This document shows, piece by piece, positions 8,052-17,241 of a stretch of 64,000 nucleotides of DNA. The position numbers were made by a program, and so were the translations under genes. The notes under the pieces are model-generated. The model had not been told where the DNA came from, did not search any database, and was given only the letters and a program-made list of their open reading frames with translations. Origin of the DNA: Leisingera aquaemixtae (GTDB taxonomy: Bacteria > Pseudomonadota > Alphaproteobacteria > Rhodobacterales > Rhodobacteraceae); NCBI RefSeq assembly GCF_019801145.1, contig NZ_JAHVJQ010000008.1, forward strand, positions 168,861-232,860. Direction: 5' to 3'. Within the stretch, counting starts at the first letter, position 1. Each line of letters opens with the position of its first letter.

Positions 8052-11000
8052 TTGCGGTTTTCCAAGCTCAGGCTGAACGGCTTCAAAAGCTTTGTTGATC
8101 CTACCGAACTGGTCATTGCCGATGGGCTGACAGGGGTAGTGGGTCCAAACGGTTGCGGCAAATCCAATCTTCTCGAGGCATTGCGCTGGGTGATGGGGGA
8201 AACCCGTGCCAAGGCGATGCGCGGCGGCGGCATGGAGGATGTGATCTTTGCCGGCACCTCCTCGCGGCCTGCGCGCAACTTTGCCGAGGTGAGCCTCAAC
8301 ATCGACAACTCCGAACGGCTGGCGCCGTCGGGGTTCAATGATGCCGACGGGCTGGAGATCGTGCGCCGCATCACCCGTGATGTGGGCAGCGCCTATAAAT
8401 CCAACGGCAAGGACGTGCGGGCGCGCGACGTGCAGATGTTGTTTGCCGATGCCTCCACCGGTGCGCATTCGCCGGCGCTGGTGCGGCAGGGGCAGATTGC
8501 CGAGCTGATCAACGCCAAGCCCAAGGCGCGGCGGCGCATTCTGGAAGAGGCGGCGGGTATCTCCGGCCTCTATCAGCGGCGTCACGAGGCGGAGCTGAAG
8601 CTGAAGAACACCGAGGCCAACCTGCTGCGCGTCGATGACGTGATCGAGCAGCTGGCGGCACAGCTGGCGCAGCTCGCCAAACAGGCGCGGCAGGCGCAGC
8701 GCTACCGCGAGATCGGCGAGAAACTGCGGCTGTCCGAAGGGATGCTGCTGTACCGCCGCTGGCGCGAGGCGGATGAGGCGCGGCTGGCCTCAGAGGATGA
8801 GCTGCGGGTGCGGGTCGAGCAGGCCGCCAAGGCGGAGGCGCTGGTGCGCGCCGCGGCTGCGCAGCGCGGCACGTTCGAGGAAAAACTGCCGCCGCTGCGC
8901 GAGGAAGAGGCCATCGCGGCTGCCGTCCTGCAGCGGCTGGTGGTGCAGCGCGACTCGCTGGGCGATCAGGAGGCGCAGGCGCGCCAGACCATCGAGCGGC
9001 TCAGCAGCCGGATCGTGCAGCTGGGCAACGATATCGAGCGCGAGGCGGGCCTGAACAAGGACGCAGGCGAAACCATCGAACGGCTGGAATGGGAGCAGCG
9101 CGAGCTGTCCAAGGCCGGCGACGGCCATGACGGCAAGCTGGCAGAGGCCGCGGAACTGGCGCGCGATGCGGGGTCGATCCTGCAGGCGCGCGAGGATCAC
9201 CTGGCGCAGGTGACCGAGGATGTGGCCCGTCTGGCGGCCCGCCACCAGTCGGCGCGGCGGGCGGTCGAGGATTGCCAGCGTGCGCTTGGCCGCTCCGAGG
9301 GTGAAGCGGAGAAAGCCCGCGCCGCACAGGGCGAGGCGCAGGAGGCGCTGGAGCTGGCGGCAGAGAAGTTCGAGGCAGCGGTGGCTGCCGAGGAGGAGGC
9401 CCGCGAAGCTTCTGAAATGGCGGAAGAGGCGCTGGCGGCAGCTGACGAGGCGCGCACCGAAACCCAGAGCCGCGAGGCCGAAGCGCGCTCGCAGCGCTCC
9501 GAGGCCGAGGGTGAACTGGGGGCGCTGCGCGCCGAGGTGACCGCGCTGGCCAAGCTGGTGGAACGCGACACTGCCGAGGGCGGCCAGGTTCTGGACGAGC
9601 TGACCGTTTCGCCGGGCTATGAAAAGGCGCTGGGTGCAGCGCTGGCGGATGATCTGCGCGCGCCCTTGGCGGAAGCGGACGGGCCGACCGGCTGGGTTGC
9701 CCTGCCGGGTTATGATCACGATGCGGCGCTGCCGAACGGTGTTGAGCCGCTGGCATTGTTTGTCTCCGGCCCCGATGCGCTGTCGCGCCGGGTAGCGCAG
9801 ATCGGCCTGGTGGACGGCGATGCGGCGGCCGGCCTTCAGGCGCAGCTGTTGCCGGGTCAGCGGCTGGTCACGGTAGAGGGCGATCTGTGGCGCTGGGACG
9901 GCTACCGCGCCTGGGCCGAGGATGCGCCAAGTGCTGCGGCGCTGCGGCTGGAGCAGCTGAACAAGCTGGAAGCGCTGAAGCAGGAGATGGAGCGCGTCAG
10001 TGCCACAGCCGACGGCGCCCGCGCCGCGCATGAGATGCTGTTGCGCAAGCTGGAAGAAGTGACGCTGGCCGACCAGAACGCCCGTCAGGAGCGGCGGGTG
10101 GCGGATCAGCGGGTGGCTGATGCGGCCCGCGCCCTCAGCCGGGCCGAGGCCGACCGCAACCTGGCCGAAGGCAAGCTGGAAACCTTAGGCATTGCGGTCT
10201 CCCGTCACGAAGAGGACGCGCTGAGCGCCGGCCTGCAGCTGAAAGAGGCGGAAAAGGCGCTGGGGGATCTGGGCGATCTGGATCAGGCCCGCAGCGCGGT
10301 CGAGGACATCAAGCAGTCGGTCGAGGCGGCGCGGATCACCATGCTGACCCACCGCTCCAGCCATGACGAGCTGCGCCGCGAGGGCGAGGCCCGCACCAAG
10401 CGCGCGCAGGAGGTGACCAAGGAGCTGTCCGGCTGGCGCCACCGCCTCGAAAGCGCCGAGGCGCGGATCGAGGAGCTGGCCGAGCGCCGCGAAGCCTCGC
10501 AGGAGGAGTTGGAAGAGGCCAATGCGGTTCCGGCAGAGATTGCCGAAAAGCGTGAAGAGCTGAACGAGGCAATCTCTGAGGCCGAAGCGCGTAAATCCGC
10601 AGCCACCGAAGCGCTGATCGCGGCGGAGGCCGAGCTGCGCGAGGCGGTGCACAAGGAACGCGAATGCGAGCGGCTGGCCTCGGAAGCGCGCGAAGCGCGG
10701 GCACGGTCCGAGGCGCGCAGCGATGCCGCCAAGGAGGCGGTCACGCAGGCCGCGGGCCGGATCATCGAGGCGCAGCAGATCACCCCGCAGGCCTTGCTGG
10801 AGAAGCTGGGCGTGTCGCCGGATGGAATGCCGCCGTCGGACCAGCTGGAAGCCGAGGTTGACCGCTGCAAGCGGCAGCGCGACGCCTTGGGTGCGGTGAA
10901 CCTGCGCGCCGAGGAAGACGCCCGCGGGGTGCAGAACGAGCATGACACGCTGGTTGCCGAGAAGCTGGACCTGGAAGGCGCGGTGAAGACCCTGCGCGAC

Positions 11001-11507
11001 GGCATTTCCAGCCTCAACCGCGAGGGCCGGGAGCGGCTGCTGACCGCGTTCGAGCAGGTGAACAACAGCTTTGCCATGCTGTTCACCCACCTGTTCGGCG
11101 GCGGCGAAGCCAATCTGGTGATGGTCGAAAGCGATGACCCGCTGGATGCCGGCCTTGAGATCATGTGCCAGCCGCCGGGCAAGAAGCTGTCGACCCTGTC
11201 GCTGCTGTCGGGCGGCGAGCAGACGCTGACCGCGATGGCGCTGATCTTTGCGGTGTTCCTGTCGAACCCGGCGCCGATCTGTGTGCTGGACGAGGTCGAC
11301 GCGCCGCTGGATGACGCCAATGTCACCCGTTTCTGCGACCTGCTGGACGAGATGTGCCGCCAGACCGACACACGCTTCCTGATCATCACCCACCATGCGG
11401 TGACGATGGCGCGGATGGACCGGCTTTTTGGCGTCACCATGCAGGAAAAAGGTGTCAGCCAGCTGGTTTCGGTTGACCTCAAGAAGGCAGAGGCGATGGT
11501 GGCCTGA
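8052..11507 (+). CDS. smc: Chromosome segregation protein SMC
   Basis: SMC is the ATPase of the bacterial condensin that compacts and segregates chromosomes. The 1151-residue product has Walker A GPNGCGKSN (about residues 32-40), a QGQI loop, a long coiled coil rich in Glu/Ala/Arg, a hinge region around residues 500-620, the returning coiled coil, the ABC signature LSGGEQTLTAM (about 1052) and Walker B CVLDEVDAPLD (about 1080). The start is TTG preceded by AAGGGG; the protein begins RFSKLRLNGFKSF, as SMC proteins normally do. The hinge matches alphaproteobacterial SMC in being short. The ScpAB partners are not in this window. Confidence 0.96.
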   Translation: MRFSKLRLNGFKSFVDPTELVIADGLTGVVGPNGCGKSNLLEALRWVMGETRAKAMRGGGMEDVIFAGTSSRPARNFAEVSLNIDNSERLAPSGFNDADGLEIVRRITRDVGSAYKSNGKDVRARDVQMLFADASTGAHSPALVRQGQIAELINAKPKARRRILEEAAGISGLYQRRHEAELKLKNTEANLLRVDDVIEQLAAQLAQLAKQARQAQRYREIGEKLRLSEGMLLYRRWREADEARLASEDELRVRVEQAAKAEALVRAAAAQRGTFEEKLPPLREEEAIAAAVLQRLVVQRDSLGDQEAQARQTIERLSSRIVQLGNDIEREAGLNKDAGETIERLEWEQRELSKAGDGHDGKLAEAAELARDAGSILQAREDHLAQVTEDVARLAARHQSARRAVEDCQRALGRSEGEAEKARAAQGEAQEALELAAEKFEAAVAAEEEAREASEMAEEALAAADEARTETQSREAEARSQRSEAEGELGALRAEVTALAKLVERDTAEGGQVLDELTVSPGYEKALGAALADDLRAPLAEADGPTGWVALPGYDHDAALPNGVEPLALFVSGPDALSRRVAQIGLVDGDAAAGLQAQLLPGQRLVTVEGDLWRWDGYRAWAEDAPSAAALRLEQLNKLEALKQEMERVSATADGARAAHEMLLRKLEEVTLADQNARQERRVADQRVADAARALSRAEADRNLAEGKLETLGIAVSRHEEDALSAGLQLKEAEKALGDLGDLDQARSAVEDIKQSVEAARITMLTHRSSHDELRREGEARTKRAQEVTKELSGWRHRLESAEARIEELAERREASQEELEEANAVPAEIAEKREELNEAISEAEARKSAATEALIAAEAELREAVHKERECERLASEAREARARSEARSDAAKEAVTQAAGRIIEAQQITPQALLEKLGVSPDGMPPSDQLEAEVDRCKRQRDALGAVNLRAEEDARGVQNEHDTLVAEKLDLEGAVKTLRDGISSLNREGRERLLTAFEQVNNSFAMLFTHLFGGGEANLVMVESDDPLDAGLEIMCQPPGKKLSTLSLLSGGEQTLTAMALIFAVFLSNPAPICVLDEVDAPLDDANVTRFCDLLDEMCRQTDTRFLIITHHAVTMARMDRLFGVTMQEKGVSQLVSVDLKKAEAMVA

Positions 11508-11572
11508 GGCCCGGTGCAGGGGGGATCTGCGCCGGCCTGCGTTTGCAACGGCGAAGTTTTGTGGAGTGATAG

Positions 11573-12040
11573 ATGAACATGCTGAAAGCAATTGCCGCGT
11601 CCGCGGTGCTGATGGCGCCGGCCGCCGCGATGGCTGAAAATGTAGTGGCCAAGACCGGTGACAGCGTCGCCAATTTCTTCAAGGACGAAGGCGCCAAGGT
11701 TGAAGTGACCACCGACAGCGTCGGCGATCCGAACCTGAAGGTCGAGTATTACGGCAACGATTTCTCGGTCTACTATTACGGCTGCGACAACAACACGGAC
11801 TGTGATGCGATCCAGTTTTTCTCTGGCTATCAGACCGACGGCAGCGTGCGCCTGTCCAAGGTCAACGCGTGGAACACTGAAAACCGTTTCGCCCGTGCCT
11901 ATGTCTCCGAGGAGGGGTCTGCGCGGATCGAGATGGACGTTCTGCTGGGTGACAAGGGCATGAGCCCGGACGACTTTGCCAATGCCGTGGGAATTTGGAA
12001 CCGCGCCATGCAGGATTTCGAGGAATTCATCGACTGGTAA
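11573..12040 (+). CDS. Secreted YbjN-like protein
   Basis: A 155-residue protein with a signal peptide (about 1-21, ending AAAMA). The mature part resembles the YbjN domain: a segment of short beta strands with FSVYYYGCDNNTDCDAIQFF, followed by WNTENRFARAYVSEEGSARIEMDVLL and a C-terminal helix ending FEEFIDW. Two Cys close together may form a disulfide in the periplasm. GGAG precedes the start, and ATG codons at 11573 and 11579 are both possible. YbjN proteins have been linked to stress and motility phenotypes in enterobacteria, but the role here is unknown. Confidence 0.78.
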   Translation: MNMLKAIAASAVLMAPAAAMAENVVAKTGDSVANFFKDEGAKVEVTTDSVGDPNLKVEYYGNDFSVYYYGCDNNTDCDAIQFFSGYQTDGSVRLSKVNAWNTENRFARAYVSEEGSARIEMDVLLGDKGMSPDDFANAVGIWNRAMQDFEEFIDW

Positions 12041-12098
12041 TTCTGCCTGTCACCGGATCGTGACAGCAGGCTGCAGGTTCAACCGCTAGGGTGGGGGC

Positions 12099-12455
12099 AT
12101 GAGATGGATCATGCCCCTTTTCTTTTGCCTGATGGCAGGCGGAGCCCCGGCCGGCGAGTGGCGCCTGCACGCAGGCGACATACCTTTTGCGCAGGAGGAA
12201 CTGGAGGCGTTGCCGGGCCAATCCTTCCGTTTCTTTGACGGCGGTGAATCGCAATACGGCAGTGGAGGCGCCTATGCCTACACCTACTCCGCGGAGAACG
12301 GCGGCGGTACCGCCTGGGGCACTTACCGGATCGCCGGGGACGGCAGCATCTGTGTGGACTTCACCAACGGCTTCGGGCGCTGCGATCTCTATGTCCACAA
12401 CGGCAGCCGGGTCATCCTGATCACCGAAAAGGGTGAGCGGTTCCCGGTGCGTTAA
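12099..12455 (+). CDS. Small secreted protein of unknown function
   Basis: An 118-residue protein with a short signal peptide (about 1-18, ending GGAPAG). The mature part is rich in Gly, Tyr and Phe, with two Cys (in ICVDFTNGFGRCDLY) that could form a disulfide. The pattern SRVILITEKGERFPVR ends it. It looks like a small beta-sheet periplasmic protein. I do not recognise a named family. No strong ribosome site is visible before the ATG, but the start coincides with the signal peptide. Its TAA overlaps the stop codon of the convergent transglycosylase gene (shared bases in GTTAAA at 12451-12456). Confidence 0.7.
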   Translation: MRWIMPLFFCLMAGGAPAGEWRLHAGDIPFAQEELEALPGQSFRFFDGGESQYGSGGAYAYTYSAENGGGTAWGTYRIAGDGSICVDFTNGFGRCDLYVHNGSRVILITEKGERFPVR

Positions 12456-13621
12456 AGCTTTTTCAGCAGCGACGGTGTCGGCCAGGCGTCGGCGGGCAGG
12501 CCAAGGCGGGCTTGCTCTTTCTGCACAGCCACACGGGTGCGGGCGCCGAGGATGCCGTCGATCTCACCCACATTATGGCCGCGCGCCTGCAGTTTCTGCT
12601 GCAGCTGTTTCATCTGGGCGCCAGTCAGCCCGTTGTCGGGCGATCCGGCATCATAGATTTCCGCCCCTTGCAGCCGGTTGGCGAAATAGGCGGCCGTCAG
12701 GACATAGGTGAAGCTCTGGTTCCATTCGAAAAAGACATCGAAATTCGGGTAGGCGAGGAAGGCCGGCCCCTTGTGGCCTTGCGGCAGCAGCAGCGAGGCG
12801 CGCATTGAAGGCTCAGGCAGGTTGCCGTCCCGCGCGGCGACGCCCAGCTTGCGCCATTGGGCCACGGATTTCTTATGCGCGGTGCCGCTGAGCGACAGAT
12901 CGAGGTCTTCGGGGATGGTGACTTCCTGCAGCCATGGCTGGCCCGGCTGCCAGCCCATGTGCGACAGCATCCGCGCGCCGGACATCAGCGCATCGGGGGC
13001 GGAGGTCTTCAGGCTGACCTTGCCGTCGCCATCGGCATCAACGCCATGCTGCAGGATATCGCCCGGCAGCATCTGCACCATGCCGATCTCACCCGCCCAG
13101 GCGCCGGTGGTGCGTTTCGGGTCGAAGTTGCCCTGCTTGAACAGCTCCAGCGCCGCAAAGACCTGCGGGCGGAACAGCTCCGGGCGGCGGCAGTCATGCG
13201 CCAGGGTGACCAGCGCGTCGCGGGTGTTGAAGTCGCCCTGATAGCCGCCGTAGTCGGTCTCAAACGCCCAGAAAGCCAGCAGCACGCCGCGGTCGATGCC
13301 ATAGGTGCTTTCGATCCGCTGGAAGGTGGCGTCGTGCTTCTGCGCCATCTGGCGTCCGCGCTGGAGCCTGTTTTGCGAAATCAGGCGGCGGGAGAAGTCG
13401 ATGAAGGGTTTCTGGAACACGCCCTGGCCGCGGTCGGCCTTGAGCACGCGGGAATCCTTGCGGCTGCCGGCAAAGAAGGCATTGACTGTGGCGTTGTCAT
13501 AGCCCGCCTGAACGGCCTCGTCCTTCATCAGCTTCACGAAGTTCTGAAAGCCGCCGCCGCACTGGGCTGATGCCGCAACTGGCAGCAGGGCCGCTGCGAG
13601 GACAAAGGGTATCAGGCGCAT
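12452..13621 (-). CDS. Lytic murein transglycosylase, MltB type, with peptidoglycan-binding domain
   Basis: A 389-residue periplasmic enzyme that cleaves the glycan strand of peptidoglycan. A signal peptide (about 1-19, ending VAASA) is followed by the MltB/SLT_2 catalytic domain (about 25-310). The catalytic Glu is probably that in FWAFETDYGG, and GEIGMVQMLPGDIL corresponds to the Gly-rich substrate loop. The C-terminal 60 residues (MKQLQQKLQARGHNVGEIDG onward) form a PG_binding_1 domain. The first Cys follows the signal, but there is no convincing lipobox. The start at MRLIPF was chosen because it begins the signal peptide; a longer frame reaches 13654. Confidence 0.9.
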   Translation of the reverse strand: MRLIPFVLAAALLPVAASAQCGGGFQNFVKLMKDEAVQAGYDNATVNAFFAGSRKDSRVLKADRGQGVFQKPFIDFSRRLISQNRLQRGRQMAQKHDATFQRIESTYGIDRGVLLAFWAFETDYGGYQGDFNTRDALVTLAHDCRRPELFRPQVFAALELFKQGNFDPKRTTGAWAGEIGMVQMLPGDILQHGVDADGDGKVSLKTSAPDALMSGARMLSHMGWQPGQPWLQEVTIPEDLDLSLSGTAHKKSVAQWRKLGVAARDGNLPEPSMRASLLLPQGHKGPAFLAYPNFDVFFEWNQSFTYVLTAAYFANRLQGAEIYDAGSPDNGLTGAQMKQLQQKLQARGHNVGEIDGILGARTRVAVQKEQARLGLPADAWPTPSLLKKL

Positions 13622-13667
13622 GATTCTGGCGCTCCTTGGTCTTACCGCTCCCACAGGGTCTTATGTG

Positions 13668-14579
13668 CTAGAAAACCGCGGCGATGGCAACCGTCAGGGC
13701 CAGCGCAAGCGCCCAGGCCTGCCAAAGGAGCGCAACGGAACGGGTGATGGTTTCGGCGCTGGCGCTTTTGGCGCCTGTTCCGTGAACCCAGGGAAAGTCG
13801 CGCATCTGCCCGTCATAGGAGCGCGGCCCGGCCAGCGAGGTGTTCAGGGCCCGCGCCATGGCCGCCTCGGGCCAGCCGGCGTTGGGGGAGCGGTGCTTGC
13901 GCGCATCCTCTGCGATGGCGCGCCAATGGCGCAACTGGCCGCCGGCCGCAGCGATCAGCAGCCCGGTCAGCCGCGCCGGGATCAGGTTCAGCAGGTCATC
14001 CAGCCGGGCAGAGGCCCAGCCGAAGTCCTGATAGCGTTCGTTGCGGTAGCCGATCATGCTGTCGGCGGTGTTGACCATCTTGTAGATGATCAGCCCCGGC
14101 AGCCCGGCGACCAGGAACCAGAAAGCCGGGGCAATGACGCCGTCCGACATGTTCTCGGCGCCGCTTTCGATGGCGGAGCGCGCAGCCTGCGGCGCGGTCA
14201 TGCTGGCGGTGTCGCGGCTGACGATCATTGCCACCGCCGCGCGGCCCTCCTCCAGGCTGCTGCGCAGGCCGCTGGCAACCGCGGCGACATGCTCTGTCAG
14301 CGACCGCTGGGCGATCAGTACGGCGGCCACAAGGATTTCCACCAGCGTGCCGGGCAGGGCCAGCAGCTTGCCGGCGATGAAGCCTGCCAGAACCAGGGCC
14401 GCGGCTGCCAGAACGCCTTTGGCGCGGCGGTTGTGACCGCTGTTGAGCTTGCGGTCGAGGACACTGACCAGCTTGCCCATCAGCACCGCGGGGTGGGTCA
14501 GGCGCGACCACAGCCACTTCGGCTCGCCCAGGGCGGCATCCAGCAGCAGCGCAACAGCGAGCATCCCGGCGGTGGTCAT
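13668..14579 (-). CDS. cobD: Adenosylcobinamide-phosphate synthase CobD/CbiB
   Basis: This inner-membrane enzyme attaches the aminopropanol-phosphate arm to adenosylcobyric acid in cobalamin synthesis. The 303-residue product has four to five membrane segments. Family motifs include [22 protein letters not shown] near the N-terminus, [25 protein letters not shown] and [14 protein letters not shown], all characteristic of CbiB/CobD. It overlaps the cobC stop by 4 bases (14576-14579), so the two form one operon with cobC first. CobC supplies the aminopropanol phosphate that CobD uses. Confidence 0.94.
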   Translation of the reverse strand: MTTAGMLAVALLLDAALGEPKWLWSRLTHPAVLMGKLVSVLDRKLNSGHNRRAKGVLAAAALVLAGFIAGKLLALPGTLVEILVAAVLIAQRSLTEHVAAVASGLRSSLEEGRAAVAMIVSRDTASMTAPQAARSAIESGAENMSDGVIAPAFWFLVAGLPGLIIYKMVNTADSMIGYRNERYQDFGWASARLDDLLNLIPARLTGLLIAAAGGQLRHWRAIAEDARKHRSPNAGWPEAAMARALNTSLAGPRSYDGQMRDFPWVHGTGAKSASAETITRSVALLWQAWALALALTVAIAAVF

Positions 14580-15538
14580 AGCGCCGCCTCCAGCCGGGCC
14601 CAGCCGTCCGCGGGAGGCAGGCCAAGCCGCAGGAAAGTTTTCGAATAGGGGAAGATGCGGCTCCAGATATGGGCGCGGGCCAGTTTTTCCTGCCAGGCGG
14701 CGGCATCATCCACATTGTAGAGCCGGAACAGATCGGTGCCGCCCGCCAGGCTGGCGCCCTTGGCAAGCACCAGTTCGTCCAGCCGGGCGGCGTCCTGATG
14801 CAGCCGGGTGCGCGCGGCCTCCGCCCAGGCGTGATCCTGCAAGGCCAGTGCGCCGGTGCGCAGCGCGGGGCCGGACACCGCCCAGGGGCCTTGCCAGGTT
14901 GCCAGCTGCGCAATCAGCCGGGGATCGCCGATGGCAAAACCCAGCCGCAGGCCGGCCAGCCCCCAGAACTTGCCAAAGCTTTTCAGCACCACCACGCCGG
15001 GGCGGGCGGCCATTCGGATCAGGCTCTGGTCAGGGCAGACGTCGCAGAAGCTTTCGTCGATGACGGTCAGCGGCGCGGAAAGTTCATCCTCGCGCCACAT
15101 GCGGCCATCCGGGTTGTTGGGATGCACAGCCACCTTGGCTTCGGCCGGTCCATGCACCCGGACAATCCAGCCGCGGGCCTCGAAGGCGGCGGCGTGTTCG
15201 TTGTAGGTCGGCTTGGTGATCTGCACCCAGCGCGGATCAGCCAGCGCCGGCAGGGCGGCAATCAGCGCAGACGCGCCGGGAGCGGCAAGAACAGCGGCCT
15301 CCTCCGGGATGTTCCAGAATGCGCGGGCAGCCTGTTCCAGATCCGCCAGCGCATCCGCATCCGGCAGCGCGCCCCAGTCAGCCGCAGTGAACTCCGGCAG
15401 CGGGTAGGGGTGCGGATTGATGCCGGTGGACAGATCCATCCAGCCGCCGCGGCTGCCGCCGAATTCGGCGATGGCAGCGCTCAGGTTGCCGCCGTGGTCG
15501 CGGGGCTGGGTTGCAGGGTCGTGAGAGAGGTCATGCAT
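14576..15538 (-). CDS. cobC: Threonine-phosphate decarboxylase CobC
   Basis: A PLP enzyme that decarboxylates L-threonine-O-3-phosphate to (R)-1-aminopropan-2-yl phosphate for the cobalamin side arm. The 320-residue product has RDHGGNL near the start, [14 protein letters not shown], and the PLP-binding Lys in [18 protein letters not shown], all typical of CobC. The start is uncertain: ATG at 15538 gives the usual length, while an in-frame ATG at 15586 adds 16 residues; neither has a clear ribosome site. It translates into cobD with a 4-base overlap. The 80-130 bases upstream are too short for a complete cobalamin riboswitch. Confidence 0.92.
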   Translation of the reverse strand: MHDLSHDPATQPRDHGGNLSAAIAEFGGSRGGWMDLSTGINPHPYPLPEFTAADWGALPDADALADLEQAARAFWNIPEEAAVLAAPGASALIAALPALADPRWVQITKPTYNEHAAAFEARGWIVRVHGPAEAKVAVHPNNPDGRMWREDELSAPLTVIDESFCDVCPDQSLIRMAARPGVVVLKSFGKFWGLAGLRLGFAIGDPRLIAQLATWQGPWAVSGPALRTGALALQDHAWAEAARTRLHQDAARLDELVLAKGASLAGGTDLFRLYNVDDAAAWQEKLARAHIWSRIFPYSKTFLRLGLPPADGWARLEAAL

Positions 15539-15666
15539 CGCGGTCGCCACCGGTGAGAGTTCGCTCCGGCCTGGGCCGGCTGCCATGTGCGGCTCTGCGC
15601 GTATTAACCTAAGCCGCGCAGTGCGTGAACTCCCTATTTACGGCGGGGCAGCGGAACAGCCCGGTG

Positions 15667-16641
15667 TCAGCCGCGCCCGTGCGGCTCTTGCCAGTTGATC
15701 TCTGGGTTGATCGGGATGATGCGGTGCGGATTGATGGTGTCGTGGCTGTAGTGGTAGTGGCGCACGATGTGCTCCATTCCCACCGTCCCGGCCACCCCCG
15801 GCCACTGGTACAGCTCGCGGGTGTAGGCCCAGAGGTTCGGGTAATCCATCAGCCGCTTGCGGTTGCATTTGAAATGGGTGTGATAGACCGGATCGAAGCG
15901 CAGCAGGGTGGTGAACAGCCGCCAGTCGGCTTCGGTGATGCGCTCGCCCAGCAGGTAGCGGTGCTGGGACAGCAGGTCTTCCAGCCAGTCAAGGCTTTCG
16001 AACAGCGGCACGACGGATTCGTCGTAGGCTTCCTGCGATGTGGCAAAGCCGCATTTGTAGACGCCGTTGTTGATGGTGCTGTAAACACGGGCGTTCACCG
16101 CCTCGATCGGCTCCCGCAGCTCCTCCGGCCAGTAGTCGTCGCTGTTGCCGGTGATGCCGTCAAAAGCCGAGTTGAACATGCGGATGATCTCGGAGCTTTC
16201 GTTGGAGACGATGGTGGAATTTGCCTTGTCCCACAGCACCGGCACCGTCACCCGGCCGGTGTATTCCGCGTCGGCGCGGGTGTAGACCTGATGCAGATGC
16301 GAGCTGCCGAACAAGCTGTCGCCGGTGGCGCCGTGCTGGTCCGTCTCGAAGGTCCAGCCTTCGCCCAGCATGTCAGGATGCACGGCAGAAACGGAGATGT
16401 GGTCCTCCAGCCCTTTCAGATTGCGGAAGATCAGCGTGCGGTGGGCCCAGGGGCAGGCCAGCGAGACATAGAGGTGGTAGCGGCCGCTTTCGGCCTTGAA
16501 GCCGCTTTCGCCCGAAGGGCCTGCGCTGCCGTCGGCGGTGATCCAGTTGCGGAACTGCGATTCGCTACGCTTGAAGGCGCCGCCGGTGGATTTGGTGTCA
16601 TACCACTTGTCGTGCCATTTCCCGTCGATCAAAAGGCCCAT
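15667..16641 (-). CDS. Glutathionyl-hydroquinone reductase (GST family)
   Basis: A 324-residue cytosolic enzyme of the Xi-class glutathione transferases, which reduce glutathionyl-hydroquinones back to hydroquinones. The catalytic Cys is in the LACPWAHR motif (about residue 63). The C-terminal helical GST domain contains YRYLLGERITEADWRLFTT-like and RFDPVYHTHFKCN motifs, which are diagnostic for the YqjG/EcfA-type group. AGGAG lies 8 bases before the ATG at 16641; a longer frame upstream is not supported. It lies upstream of cobC on the same strand, with about 130 bases between them. Confidence 0.91.
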   Translation of the reverse strand: MGLLIDGKWHDKWYDTKSTGGAFKRSESQFRNWITADGSAGPSGESGFKAESGRYHLYVSLACPWAHRTLIFRNLKGLEDHISVSAVHPDMLGEGWTFETDQHGATGDSLFGSSHLHQVYTRADAEYTGRVTVPVLWDKANSTIVSNESSEIIRMFNSAFDGITGNSDDYWPEELREPIEAVNARVYSTINNGVYKCGFATSQEAYDESVVPLFESLDWLEDLLSQHRYLLGERITEADWRLFTTLLRFDPVYHTHFKCNRKRLMDYPNLWAYTRELYQWPGVAGTVGMEHIVRHYHYSHDTINPHRIIPINPEINWQEPHGRG

Positions 16642-16856
16642 CGCGTCTGCTCCTGCTGCTGTGCAGGATATACATAGGCCTGCCGCTGGCCTGCGCCTAC
16701 GCAAGCCCGCGCGCAACCGCTCTGCGCCACTGCACAGGAGCAACAAAATTGCGCAGCCGTCAAATTTTCGAAAATGTTCACTTGATTTTATATATTTGTG
16801 ACGCACCGTTGAAAGAAAGGACCGGTGTAAACCCAAGCATTTGGAAGGCTGCTGCT

Positions 16857-17225
16857 ATGAATACCTACGTACCCAAAGCCGTGCAGGAAGCGCTGGACAC
16901 CGCCCGCCTGCAGGGGATGCGGCGCAAGAGCCGTTTGCGGGTGATGGCTGACAATGAGCTGTATCCGGTGCTGCGGCTGTGGAAGACCGGATTCTCGGTC
17001 GAGGCGGAGACCGCGCCGATGCTGCGCGGGCTGGTCGATATCTACGACGGCGCCCGGCACGTGTCGCAGTGCCTGATCGTGGCCGGCGAGGAAGAGGGCG
17101 GCGAGATGCGCTATGAGTTCAAGCGCTCGACCCCTGCCGCGGACAAGGCGCCCCTGGATTTCTACAAGTCGCCGGACGGGCCTGCCGGGCTGATCCCCTT
17201 CGATCAGTCACAGGGCAAGATCTGA
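16857..17225 (+). CDS. Conserved small protein of unknown function
   Basis: An 122-residue soluble protein with no signal peptide or membrane segment. A basic N-terminal stretch (RRKSRLRVMADNELYPVLRLW) leads into a beta-rich centre with the motif LRGLVDIYDGARHVSQCLIV, then EEEGGEMRYEFKR, and a polar tail. I have the impression that similar proteins are common in roseobacters, but I cannot name a family. The centre reads like a small beta barrel, and the basic N-terminus hints at nucleic acid or nucleotide binding; this is a guess. An AT-rich region with TTTTCGAAAA and a TATATA stretch (16765-16800) lies upstream and may be the promoter. It converges with the L,D-transpeptidase gene. Confidence 0.72.
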   Translation: MNTYVPKAVQEALDTARLQGMRRKSRLRVMADNELYPVLRLWKTGFSVEAETAPMLRGLVDIYDGARHVSQCLIVAGEEEGGEMRYEFKRSTPAADKAPLDFYKSPDGPAGLIPFDQSQGKI

Positions 17226-17241
17226 GGCATAGGTTCCTCGT

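Noticed and set aside
15540..15666. Possible cobalamin riboswitch before cobC
   Set aside because: The minus strand contains a short GCTGCCCCGCCGT-like stretch similar to part of the B12 element, but the other conserved blocks are missing and there are only about 130 bases.
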